Source of the DNA: Streptomyces sp. NBC_01478
Lineage (GTDB): Bacteria; Actinomycetota; Actinomycetes; Streptomycetales; Streptomycetaceae
Assembly (NCBI RefSeq): GCF_036227225.1
Contig: NZ_CP109444.1
Span: 10,335,501-10,399,500 of the forward strand
Direction of reading: 5' to 3'
Length of the DNA stretch: 64,000 bases
Under the pieces are notes generated by a model that did no database searches, was not told the origin of the DNA, and saw only the letters and a list, made by a program, of their open reading frames with translations. This document shows positions 19,290-27,048 of the stretch, piece after piece (position 1 is the stretch's first letter; every line of letters begins with the position of its first letter). Position numbers and translations under genes: made by a program.

Positions 19290-21146
19290 ATGACTGAGCG
19301 CAGAAAAAGACGGTTCCGACTGATCGGCTTCGCGGCGGTGTGCGCGCTGCTCGCGGCGCCCGGGGCGGCGGTCGCGGTCCAGCAGGAGCGGGCGGCGACG
19401 CCGGTGACCGTGCCGGCACTGTCCGACTGGACGCCCGAGTCCGGGAGTTACGACTTCGGCGGCGGGACCCGGCTGGTGGCCGGCAGCGCGGGTGAGCGCA
19501 GGGTCGCCGACACCCTCGCCGACGACCTCAAGGCGGCCGGTCACGGCACAGTGCCCGTCGTACGGGGCGGTGCCGCCCGGCCCGGCGACATCGTTATCCA
19601 AGTCCGGCCGACACGGGGCTCGTTGGGCGCGGAGGGCTATGAACTCCGGGCGGGCACACGGCTGTCGGTCACCGGCGCGACCGAGACCGGAGCCTTCTAC
19701 GGCACCCGAACCCTCCTCCAACTGCTGGCCCAGGGTGACCACATACCGGCCGGACGCACGGTCGACGTACCGCGCTACCAGGAACGCGGGGTCGGGGTCT
19801 GCGCCTGCTACATCCACATCTCCCTGCCCTGGCTGGAGAACCTGGTGCGCGAGATGGCGTACCACAAGCTCAACCAACTGCTCCTGGAAATCAAGGTGAA
19901 GAGCGACGCGCACCCCGAGGCGAACACCTGGGGCTACTACACCAAGGACGAGCTGCGCCGCCTCGTCGCGCTCGGCGACAAGTACCACGTCGAGATCATC
20001 CCCGAGATCAACTCCCCGGGCCACATGGACCCGTGGATAGAGAACCGCCCCGACCTCCAGCTCACCGACAGCGACGGCACCAAGCAGCCCGCCCGGCTCG
20101 ACGTCACCCAGCAGGCCGCGTTCGACTACTACACCGGCCTGATGGACGAGTACGCGCAGGTCTTCACCGCGACGTCCTGGCACATGGGCGCCGACGAGTA
20201 CATGCTCGGCTCCGACTACTCCAAGTACCCGCAGATGCTGCGCTACGCCCAGGAGAAGTACGGCGCGAGCGCCACCCCGCAGGACGCCTACATCGACTTC
20301 ATCAACCGCGTCCAGGCCTACGCCGCGAGCAAGGGCAAGAAGCTGCGCATCTGGAACGACGGGCTCACCGGCGCCAACACCGTGCCGGTGGCGGCGGGCA
20401 CGACGGTCGAGCACTGGCTGAACGTCACCGAGAAACCGAGCCAACTCATCGCCCAGGGCTACCCGTTGATGAACGCGGCCTACTCCCTCTACCTCGTGCG
20501 CGGCGGCTTCCACAGCGACACCGGGTCGCTGTACGACCAGCAGTGGGACCCGCGCAGCTTCGAGGGCGAGAAGCTCGCCTCCAGTGCCGGCGTCACCGGC
20601 GCGAAGATCAGCCTCTGGCCCGACAACGGACGCGGCGAGACCGAGAACGAGGTCGCAGCCGACACCGAGCCCGCACTACGGCACCTCGCCCAGGCGACCT
20701 GGGGTGATCCGCATCCCGACGCCACGTATGCCCAATTCACCGCGCGGGGTACGGCAGTCGGGCATGCGCCCGGGTGGCGGGACCTGGCCCGGGATCCGGT
20801 GGCGGACGGGACATACAGCTTCCGGACGACGGGGGCCTCTCTTGACGCCGCGGTGCAACGCACGCCGGACGGCTATGCGACGGTACGGACCGCGGCGGGT
20901 TGCCTGGAGATACAGGGCGGCAAGCTGACCCTCAACGTGCCGCTCCAGCCCGGAGTTTCGGCGACCCCGCAGTCCTGCGACGCCGCGAACACCATGCAGC
21001 GCTGGGAGTTGACCCCCGTACCGGGAGGCTACCGGCTGGTGAACGCGATCACACAGATGGCGCTGAGCATCGCGGACGACGGCCGGCTCGTGCAGTACCC
21101 GCCGGACCAACACCGGCCCGCCATTTGGCACTTGACCGCACTTTGA
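19290..21146 (+). CDS. Secreted GH20 beta-N-acetylhexosaminidase
   Basis: A 618-residue exported enzyme that removes terminal beta-GlcNAc or GalNAc. Signal peptide 1-31 (MTERRKRRFRLIGFAAVCAL, ending AVAV). The GH20b N-terminal domain is around residues 40-150 and the TIM barrel follows (YQERGVGVCACYIHISLPW, IIPEINSPGHMDPW). The catalytic Asp-Glu pair is in WHMGADEYML. The last ~110 residues look like a ricin-type/beta-trefoil carbohydrate-binding domain (GCLEIQGGKLTLN, QRWELTPVPGGYRLVNAIT). ATG 19290 is chosen because the upstream extension to 19167 has no signal-peptide logic; GGAG lies at 19282-19285. Cotranscribed with the GH29 gene 24 nt downstream. Confidence 0.9.
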   Translation: MTERRKRRFRLIGFAAVCALLAAPGAAVAVQQERAATPVTVPALSDWTPESGSYDFGGGTRLVAGSAGERRVADTLADDLKAAGHGTVPVVRGGAARPGDIVIQVRPTRGSLGAEGYELRAGTRLSVTGATETGAFYGTRTLLQLLAQGDHIPAGRTVDVPRYQERGVGVCACYIHISLPWLENLVREMAYHKLNQLLLEIKVKSDAHPEANTWGYYTKDELRRLVALGDKYHVEIIPEINSPGHMDPWIENRPDLQLTDSDGTKQPARLDVTQQAAFDYYTGLMDEYAQVFTATSWHMGADEYMLGSDYSKYPQMLRYAQEKYGASATPQDAYIDFINRVQAYAASKGKKLRIWNDGLTGANTVPVAAGTTVEHWLNVTEKPSQLIAQGYPLMNAAYSLYLVRGGFHSDTGSLYDQQWDPRSFEGEKLASSAGVTGAKISLWPDNGRGETENEVAADTEPALRHLAQATWGDPHPDATYAQFTARGTAVGHAPGWRDLARDPVADGTYSFRTTGASLDAAVQRTPDGYATVRTAAGCLEIQGGKLTLNVPLQPGVSATPQSCDAANTMQRWELTPVPGGYRLVNAITQMALSIADDGRLVQYPPDQHRPAIWHLTAL

Positions 21147-21170
21147 CCAGACCAGAGGAGTCCCACGCCC

Positions 21171-22718
21171 ATGGCCCTCTCCAGACGTCTCTTCGTCCTC
21201 TCGGCCACCGCGCTCGCGGCGACCGGCACCACCACGCTTCCCGCTCTCGCGGCACCTCCGCCCCCGACCGCCGACCGCTCCCGCATCCCCGTCGGCCCGG
21301 ACGACACCGAGGCCGACCTGGTCCGCAAGGCCTCCCACGTCAGGCCCACCGCACGGCAGGTGGCCTGGCAGAAACTGGAGCGGACCGCGTTCCTGCACTT
21401 CGGCGTGAACACCTTCACCGGCCTGGAGTGGGGGACCGGCGACGAGGACCCGAACGTGTTCCAGCCGGCCGGCCTCGACACCGACCAGTGGGCCCGCGCC
21501 CTGCGCGACGGCGGTTTCAAGCTCGCGATCCTCACCGTGAAGCACCACGACGGCTTCGTCCTCTACCCCTCCCGCTACACCAACCACGCGGTCGCGTACA
21601 GCAGTTGGCGTGCGGGGGAGGGCGACGTACTGCGCTCCTTCGTCGACTCCATGCGGCGGTACGGCATCAAGGCCGGCGTCTACCTCTCGCCCGCCGACGA
21701 GAACCAGTACCTCCACGGCGTCTACGCCAACGGCAGCGCACGCGCCACGCGCACCGTCCCGACCCTCGTCGACGGCGACGACCGCTCACCGGACGCCTTC
21801 TACACGCTGGACGCCACCGACTACGGCGCCCATATGCTCAACACCCTCTACGAAGTGCTGACCGAGTACGGCCCGATCGACGAGGTCTGGTTCGACGGTG
21901 CCCAGGGTCGCATCCCGCCGGGCAAGGTCGAGGACTACGACTGGGACAGTTGGTACACGCTGGTCAGATCGCTGGCCCCGGACGCGGCGATCGCCGTGAC
22001 CGGACCGGATGTGCGGTGGGTCGGCAACGAGGGCGGCACCGCGCGCCAGGACGAGTGGAGCGTCCTCCCGGTCAAGGAGGAGCAGTACGGCCGCACGGAC
22101 TGGGCTCTGTCCTACGACACCCCCGACCAGGGCAGTCGTGGCGCGCTCGTCTTCGCGCAGCCGAACACCGACTACCTGCAGTGGTGGCCCGCCGAGTGCG
22201 ATGTGTCGATCCACGACGGCTGGTTCTACCACCCCGGTCAACTCCCCAAGAGTGTCGAGGAGTTGATCGACATCTACTTCGGGTCGGTCGGCCGCAACTC
22301 TGTCCTGCTGCTCAACGTGCCACCGGACACGGACGGCCTGCTGGCGGCCCCGGACGTGGCGCGTCTGCGTGAGTTCCGCGAGCGTGTGGACCGGGAACTG
22401 CCCGAGGACCTGGCGCGCGGGGCCCGGACGGCGCTCTCGCCGGGACGGGTCACCGTCGGCCTCGGTACGGAACAGGCCGTGGACCGCGTCCGGTTGGCGG
22501 AGGACATCGGGCGCCACGGCCAGCAGGTCGAGGCCTTCGTGGTCGAGGCCTACGTCGACGGGGCCTGGACGGAGGTCACCCGCGCCGGGACGATCGGCGC
22601 GAGCCGCATCCTGCTGCTGGCCGGGCCCGTACGGGCGCGGCGGTGGCGGATCCGGGTGACGGCGGCCCGGGGTGCCGTGGGAATCGCGGAGTTCGGGCTG
22701 TACCGGTCGCGGATCTGA
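21171..22718 (+). CDS. Secreted GH29 alpha-L-fucosidase
   Basis: A 515-residue exported retaining alpha-L-fucosidase. The N-terminus MALSRRLFVLSATALAATG has a twin-arginine motif (SRRLFV) and a hydrophobic core ending in ALAA, so Tat export is likely. GH29 motifs are clear: FLHFGVNTFTGLEWG, FKLAILTVKHHDGFVLYPS, and EVWFDGAQG with the likely nucleophile Asp. A C-terminal domain (about 410-515, VDRVRLAEDIGRHGQQVEAF) looks like a beta-sandwich galactose-binding module. It supplies L-fucose, for which an import and oxidation operon lies at 37.9-45.8 kb. Linkage specificity is not readable. It converges with the XRE regulator gene, leaving only 3 nt. Confidence 0.92.
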   Translation: MALSRRLFVLSATALAATGTTTLPALAAPPPPTADRSRIPVGPDDTEADLVRKASHVRPTARQVAWQKLERTAFLHFGVNTFTGLEWGTGDEDPNVFQPAGLDTDQWARALRDGGFKLAILTVKHHDGFVLYPSRYTNHAVAYSSWRAGEGDVLRSFVDSMRRYGIKAGVYLSPADENQYLHGVYANGSARATRTVPTLVDGDDRSPDAFYTLDATDYGAHMLNTLYEVLTEYGPIDEVWFDGAQGRIPPGKVEDYDWDSWYTLVRSLAPDAAIAVTGPDVRWVGNEGGTARQDEWSVLPVKEEQYGRTDWALSYDTPDQGSRGALVFAQPNTDYLQWWPAECDVSIHDGWFYHPGQLPKSVEELIDIYFGSVGRNSVLLLNVPPDTDGLLAAPDVARLREFRERVDRELPEDLARGARTALSPGRVTVGLGTEQAVDRVRLAEDIGRHGQQVEAFVVEAYVDGAWTEVTRAGTIGASRILLLAGPVRARRWRIRVTAARGAVGIAEFGLYRSRI

Positions 22719-22721
22719 GGG

Positions 22722-23627
22722 TCAGCCGTCCTTGAGCAGCTTCTCCAGGAAGGCCACGGACTCGGGGGCCGGCGAGGCCACCATGCTCAGCCGGTCCATG
22801 ACCGCGAGATAGCGGTCGACCTCGTCGGGCTTGTCCAAGTAGAGGGCGCTGGTGAGCTGTTCGAGATAGACGACGTCGGGCAGGTCCGGCACCGGGAAGC
22901 GCAGCACGGTGATCGGACCGCCGGCGGCGGCATGGCCGCCCACGTGGAACGGCAGCACCTGAAGCGTCACATTCGGCAGGGCGGCCGTCTCGACGAGGTG
23001 CCGCAACTGCTCGCGCATCACGTCCGCTCCGCCGAGCGGACGGCGCAGCGCCGCCTCGTCCACCACGACCCACAGCCTCGGAGCGCCGGGCCGGGTGAGC
23101 AACTCCTGGCGGGTCATGCGGAGTTCGACGCGGCGCTGGATCGAGTCCGGGGTGTCGGTGGGACGGCCGAGCCGGATGACGGCCTCGGCGTACCCGGCGG
23201 TCTGCAACAGGCCGGGAATGAACTGGACTTCGTAGGTGCGGATGAGGGAGGTGGCCTCCTCCAGCCCCAGATGCTGCTCGAACCAGGCCGGGAAGGAGTC
23301 GCCGTACGCGCGCCACCAGCCGGGTTCGTTGGCACGGCGGGCCGAGTCCAGGAAGTCCTGGCGTACGTCGGGCTCTTGGAGGCCGTACAGCGTCAACAGG
23401 TCGGCCACGTCGCGCTCTTTGAAGCCGACGCGGCCCAGCTCCATGCGGCACAGCTTGGCGTCCGAGGCGCGTATCGCCGAAGCGGCCGTGTCCCGGGTGA
23501 TGTTGAGGGACTCGCGCAGGCGGCGCAGACGCGTGCCCAGCATGATGCGCTGGACCGTCGGACCACCGCGCTGAAGGCTCAGCACATCCGAACCCGAGGG
23601 AGCGTATTCCGGTTGAGCTGCAGTCAT
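22722..23627 (-). CDS. XRE-family regulator with DUF5753 (WhiJ-type)
   Basis: A 301-residue DNA-binding protein. The N-terminal XRE helix-turn-helix lies around residues 30-85 (LRRLRESLNITRDTAASAIR, KLCRMELGRV). The DUF5753 effector domain follows (YEVQFIPGLLQTAGYAEAV, PRLWVVVDEAAL, VTLQVLPFHVGGHAA). These regulators are abundant in Streptomyces and are normally paired with a small DUF397 protein, as here, often with an ATP-binding anti-sigma-like protein; paralogs such as WhiJ affect development. ATG 23627 is preferred because GAGGGG sits 6 nt upstream, whereas ATG 23633 abuts it. Confidence 0.9.
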   Translation of the reverse strand: MTAAQPEYAPSGSDVLSLQRGGPTVQRIMLGTRLRRLRESLNITRDTAASAIRASDAKLCRMELGRVGFKERDVADLLTLYGLQEPDVRQDFLDSARRANEPGWWRAYGDSFPAWFEQHLGLEEATSLIRTYEVQFIPGLLQTAGYAEAVIRLGRPTDTPDSIQRRVELRMTRQELLTRPGAPRLWVVVDEAALRRPLGGADVMREQLRHLVETAALPNVTLQVLPFHVGGHAAAGGPITVLRFPVPDLPDVVYLEQLTSALYLDKPDEVDRYLAVMDRLSMVASPAPESVAFLEKLLKDG

Positions 23628-23729
23628 GTTCATCCCCTCGGCGGTCGCGCCGATGCCGTCCGCAAGTTTTCGGGACTCAAAGGAGGATCGTAGCACCGAG
23701 GTTCCGGATAACTGCGGGGAGTGAAGGAG

Positions 23730-23764
23730 CCGGAAGGTGCCGGCCTGTGTCCGGCGCCTTCCGG
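23730..23764 (-). terminator. Hairpin terminator after the DUF397 gene
   Basis: CCGGAAGGTGCCGG pairs with CCGGCGCCTTCCGG (one G-T wobble) around a 7-nt loop. It lies between the DUF397 stop and the XRE gene, suggesting partly separate transcripts. Confidence 0.65.
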
Positions 23765-23787
23765 CCATCCGCGGGTTCTGCCTGACT

Positions 23788-24039
23788 TCAGCGACCGGGG
23801 AGTAGGCCGTCGAAGTCGCCGTCCTTCACACCGCGGACGAACGCGGAGATCTCGGCACTGGTGTAGACGAGCGCCGGACCTTCGGGATGACGCGAGTTGC
23901 GCACGGCGATGTGACCGTCGGAGAGCGCGGCCAACTCGACGCAGTTGCCCTCGGGGTTGCTGTGGTGGCTCTTGCGCCACTGCGCGCCGTTCAGCAGGGT
24001 CGCCGCCATGCCGTTCTCGTGCACGATCTGAGGCCTCAT
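23788..24039 (-). CDS. DUF397 small protein, partner of the XRE/DUF5753 regulator
   Basis: An 83-residue protein with the DUF397 pattern: WRKSHHSNPEGNCVELA, then HIAVRNSRHPEGPALVYT and a C-terminal FVRGVKDGDFDGLLPGR. In the Scr1/Scr2 and whiJ-type pairs, this small acidic partner counteracts the XRE/DUF5753 protein. ATG 24039 follows GGGGGAGCG. It is upstream of the XRE gene on the same strand and divergent from the ATP-binding protein, across a spacer loaded with repeated AATTGCA motifs. Confidence 0.9.
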   Translation of the reverse strand: MRPQIVHENGMAATLLNGAQWRKSHHSNPEGNCVELAALSDGHIAVRNSRHPEGPALVYTSAEISAFVRGVKDGDFDGLLPGR

Positions 24040-24059
24040 CGCTCCCCCGGAAGATCGGA

Positions 24060-24158
24060 TGCAATTGCAGCTTCAATTGCACCCATTGGTGATGTGCAGG
24101 ACGATAGCCCTCGGGTGAGCCGCTCGCAAGATCGTCTGCAATTGCAGCGGTAATTGCC
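24060..24158. promoter_or_regulatory. Duplicated composite operator in the whiJ-type divergent promoter
   Basis: Two copies of the same 22-nt layout occur 77 bp apart: a perfect palindrome TGCAATTGCA, then GC, two variable bases and a second partial half, CAATTGCA (24060-24081) or TAATTGCC (24137-24158). Site one is 21 nt upstream of the DUF397 ATG; site two is about 95 nt upstream of the ATP-binding-protein gene. The AT-rich repeats stand out sharply from the GC-rich background. Confidence 0.65.
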
Positions 24159-24252
24159 GATGCACTTGCGTTCGCAGGGGCACTCGGAGGACCATGTTCC
24201 GGACAGGTGTAGCCGCGCAGTTGTTCTCCTCTCAGGGGTCTCAGGGGTCGCG

Positions 24253-24801
24253 ATGTCCGCAGAGCAAGTCGTACGGCCGACCAACACCCTCCACATCGAG
24301 GGGACTTGGGAGTGGCTGTGCCGAGCCGTGGACGAGGTGGGCCGGCCCGAGCCGGGACAGACCGTCACCCGGGTCCCTACGGTCGGGGACGGGCGAGACC
24401 CCGCTCTCTGTTCCGTCCTGGTCGTGCCGCCGATGCCTCAATCGGCGCATGTGGCACGGGACTTCACCCGCGCGGCACTGACCGGCCGGGCCGGGGACGA
24501 GGTCCTCGACGACATGGCGGTCACCGTGTCGGAACTGGTGAGCAACGCGCTGCGCTACGGCCGGGCGGCCAACTCCCTTGCCGAGCAGCAGCCTTCACTG
24601 TGGCTCGCGGTGTGGGACCGGCTGCCGTACGCGGTGTGCGCGGTCACCGACGACAGCGACCGCATACCCGTGCAGGGCAGCCCGGACGAGTTCGCGGAGT
24701 CCGGGCGCGGTCTCCAGGTGGTCTCCGCGCTGAGCGAGTCGTGGGGCTGGAACCTGCGGGCGGGCGGCGGCAAGACGGTGTGGGCGCTGTTCCGGCTCTG
24801 A
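24253..24801 (+). CDS. RsbW/AbaA-type ATP-binding anti-sigma-like protein
   Basis: A 182-residue protein with a GHKL-type (HATPase_c) fold: DDMAVTVSELVSNALRYGR is the N-box, DDSDRIPVQGSPD the G1 region and ESGRGLQVVSALSESWGW the G2 region. Actinobacteria hold many such single-domain kinases; some are anti-sigma factors, others regulatory partners in whiJ/abaA-type clusters. ATG 24253 has AGGGG 5 nt upstream; an upstream in-frame ATG at 24154 lies within the operator region and is unlikely. Divergent from the DUF397 gene. Confidence 0.85.
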   Translation: MSAEQVVRPTNTLHIEGTWEWLCRAVDEVGRPEPGQTVTRVPTVGDGRDPALCSVLVVPPMPQSAHVARDFTRAALTGRAGDEVLDDMAVTVSELVSNALRYGRAANSLAEQQPSLWLAVWDRLPYAVCAVTDDSDRIPVQGSPDEFAESGRGLQVVSALSESWGWNLRAGGGKTVWALFRL

Positions 24802-24849
24802 CGCCGGACACGCAAGGATTCAGACACACAAGGAACCGGACACACAGGA

Positions 24850-24884
24850 AAGCGGGGCACCGGCTCAACGCCGGTGCCCCGCTT
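24850..24884. terminator. Bidirectional hairpin terminator
   Basis: A perfect 15-bp stem (AAGCGGGGCACCGGC / GCCGGTGCCCCGCTT) with a 5-nt loop sits between two convergent genes. Confidence 0.85.
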
Positions 24885-24896
24885 CGCTGTTGCTGC

Positions 24897-25700
24897 TCAG
24901 ACCTTGCGGCCGATGCCGCAGATCGTGTCCACGTCGGACGGATCACGGCCCACGTCGACCGGCCCGGGCCGCCACCGGGAAATGGGGACGATGCCGGGTT
25001 CGACGGCTTCGAGACCCTCGAAGAAGGCCGTCACCCGCGCGGGGCTGCGCAGGTAGTAGGAGCTGGCGGAGTTGGCGTTGTACACCGAGATCGCCTGGTT
25101 GAGCGCCTCGTTGGTGTCGGTGCCGTCGGTCAGCGCGAGATAGCTGCCGGGGGGCAGCGCGTCGAGGAAGCGGGCCACGACGGCCTCGGGCTCGTCCGAG
25201 TCCGGGATCTGGCCCAGGATGCCCAGCATCGTCAGGGCGATCGGCTTGCTGAAGTCCAGTGTCTCGGCCGCGGCTTCGAGGATCCGCTCGGGATCGCGCA
25301 CATCGGCCTCGACGTAGGCGCAGGCGCCCTCGGGGGTACTGGTGAGCAGCGCCTGGGCGTGCACGAGGACCAGCGGATCGTTGTCGACGTAGACGATGCG
25401 GCTCTCGGGCGCGATGCGCTGCGCGACCTCGTGCGTGTTGTCGACGGTGGGCAGGCCCGTTCCGATGTCCAGGAACTGGCGGATGCCCGCCTCCGCGGCG
25501 AGATAGTGCACGGCCCGGACCAGGAAGCCTCGTTGGAGGCGGGCGAGCAGGGCGATGTCCGGGAACATCTGGATGATCATTTCGCCGGCTTCGCGGTCGG
25601 CGGCGTAGTTGTCCTTGCCGCCCAGGAGGAAGTTCCACACACGGGCGGAGTGCGGCCGGTCGAGCTGGAGCCGGTCGGCCAGCGGGTCTTCGGAGGTCAT
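24897..25700 (-). CDS. SAM-dependent methyltransferase (PF04672/DUF574 family)
   Basis: A 267-residue protein of the actinobacterial DUF574 family: it starts MTSEDPLADRLQLDRPHSAR, has the family-typical WNFLLGGKDNYAADR, the SAM-binding IRQFLDIGTGLPTVDNTHEVA, VYVDNDPLVLVHAQ, and ends with the common DPSDVDTICGIGRK. These are expanded in Streptomyces and their substrates are largely unknown. ATG 25700 is chosen since it matches the family N-terminus; an in-frame start at 25763 would add 21 atypical residues. It follows the LacI gene by 70 nt in divergent-looking order but on the same strand. Confidence 0.88.
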   Translation of the reverse strand: MTSEDPLADRLQLDRPHSARVWNFLLGGKDNYAADREAGEMIIQMFPDIALLARLQRGFLVRAVHYLAAEAGIRQFLDIGTGLPTVDNTHEVAQRIAPESRIVYVDNDPLVLVHAQALLTSTPEGACAYVEADVRDPERILEAAAETLDFSKPIALTMLGILGQIPDSDEPEAVVARFLDALPPGSYLALTDGTDTNEALNQAISVYNANSASSYYLRSPARVTAFFEGLEAVEPGIVPISRWRPGPVDVGRDPSDVDTICGIGRKV

Positions 25701-25770
25701 GGGCAAAGCCTCACACGAAGTACCCGGCGGTGTCCGGCGATTCGGGCTCGAACCGGGAGACACCTCCCTT

Positions 25771-26814
25771 TCATACCCGTGCAGGTCCCGTACTGTCCCG
25801 CTCGATCAGCCGCGGCACCGGCACCCGCACCGTGCGCGCCGGGCCGCCGTCCAGCAGCGCGGTCAACTCCCGGGCCGCTGTACGGCCGAACTCCACACTG
25901 TCCCGGGACAGCGCCGACAGCCATGGCCGGACCATGCGGCACAGTGCCGAGTCCTCCCAGGCGACCACCGACACGTCCGCCGGTACGGAGCGGCCGAGTT
26001 CGGTCGCGGCGGCCACCCCGGCGACGGCCATCACGTCGTTGTCATAGATCAACGCCGTTGGGGGAGCGGCGACTTCGAGGACCCGGCGGGTGACGGCGGC
26101 GCCCGCCGCGTCCGAGTAGTCGGTGGTCACCGAGCGCACCTCGGTCAGCCCGCGCCGCGCGGCCTCGGCGCGCAGGGCGCGGATCCGGCGCTCGGTGTGC
26201 GCGAGGCCCGGCAGGCCCGCGATGTGCGCGATACGGCGGTGGCCGCGCGCGTACAACTCGTCGACGACGGAAGCCATCGCGCCCGCGTCGTCGGCCCACA
26301 CCGTGGACAGACCGGGATGGCGTTCGTCCGGCGCGCCGCCGATCACCACGGCGGGCAGGCCCAGTTCGTCGAGGAGGTCGGGGCGGGGGTCGGCGGTGCG
26401 CGGGTCGGCCACCAGGACGCCGTCCACCCGGTGTTCGGCCCACCAGCGCCGGTACACCGCGCACTCGTCGTCGACGTCCTCGGCCATCTGGAAGAGCAGC
26501 CCGAGATGGCGCTCGGCCAGTATCTCCTGGATGCCCGAGACGAGTTGGAGGAAGAAGGAGTCCACGCCGAGGGTGTCCGCGGGCCGGGCGAGCACGAAAC
26601 CGACCGTCGCCGCGCCCTCCCCGGACAGTGCCCGCGCCGCCGTACTGGGCCGCCAGCCCAACTGCTCCGCGACCCGGCGGACCCGGTCGCGGGTGATCTC
26701 GGAGACGCCCGGCCGCCCGTTGAGCGCGAAGGAGACCGCGCTCTCGGACACACCGGCGCGCTGCGCGATGTCCTTCATCGTCGGCCGACGCGCGGGCGAC
26801 CGCTTGCCTGACAA
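25771..26814 (-). CDS. LacI-family transcriptional regulator of the glycan locus
   Basis: A 347-residue regulator. The N-terminal helix-turn-helix is MKDIAQRAGVSESAVSFALN, with the hinge EQLGWRPSTAARALSGEGA, and the rest is a periplasmic-binding-like effector domain (TVGFVLARPADTL, GVLVADPRTADPRPD, ALIYDNDVMAVAGVAAA). TTG 26814 is favoured by GGAGAG just upstream; ATG 26832 would add six residues but has poor spacing. It is divergent from the ABC importer operon, with two matched operators in between, so autoregulation and control of uptake are likely. The effector is probably a mannose- or GlcNAc-containing glycan fragment (inference). Confidence 0.9.
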   Translation of the reverse strand: MSGKRSPARRPTMKDIAQRAGVSESAVSFALNGRPGVSEITRDRVRRVAEQLGWRPSTAARALSGEGAATVGFVLARPADTLGVDSFFLQLVSGIQEILAERHLGLLFQMAEDVDDECAVYRRWWAEHRVDGVLVADPRTADPRPDLLDELGLPAVVIGGAPDERHPGLSTVWADDAGAMASVVDELYARGHRRIAHIAGLPGLAHTERRIRALRAEAARRGLTEVRSVTTDYSDAAGAAVTRRVLEVAAPPTALIYDNDVMAVAGVAAATELGRSVPADVSVVAWEDSALCRMVRPWLSALSRDSVEFGRTAARELTALLDGGPARTVRVPVPRLIERDSTGPARV

Positions 26815-26844
26815 GCCTGCTCTCCATTCCACCGGAGCCGCGCA

Positions 26845-26882
26845 CTAATGCGCTTGAGCCAGCACACCCTAAAGCGCATTAG
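26845..26882. promoter_or_regulatory. Paired LacI operators between regulator and importer genes
   Basis: CTAATGCGCTTGAG (26845-26858) and CTAAAGCGCATTAG (26869-26882) are two LacI-type boxes with central GCGC, 24 bp apart start to start. They are arranged so that CACTAATGCGCTT and AAGCGCATTAGTG form a perfect 13-bp inverted repeat. The second is a near-perfect palindrome on its own. A looser relative, CTAATGAATTTAG, lies at 26945-26957. Confidence 0.75.
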
Positions 26883-26924
26883 TGATCCACCGCAAGAATG
26901 CGAACACGCCCCTCTGACCAGTGC

Positions 26925-26946
26925 AGTTGGCCGGATCCGGCCAACT
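26925..26946. promoter_or_regulatory. 22-bp perfect palindrome upstream of the importer operon
   Basis: Arms AGTTGGCCGGA and TCCGGCCAACT meet without a loop, about 103 bp upstream of the binding-protein start. Unlike the LacI boxes, it could be the site of a second regulator, or form a hairpin if transcribed. Confidence 0.6.
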
Positions 26947-27048
26947 AATGAATTTAGCTGAGCGGAATCCATTGACTCGCCCGCCGGACAGCGTGCAAGG
27001 TCTGCCCCGGCACGATCGGCCACCCCCACGGCAAAGGAGCCACCCACC

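Noticed and set aside
26900..27048. DasR (dre) site controlling the glycan importer
   Set aside because: Only half-like GACCAGT sequences were seen here and near 19276; no full 16-bp dre-type palindrome.
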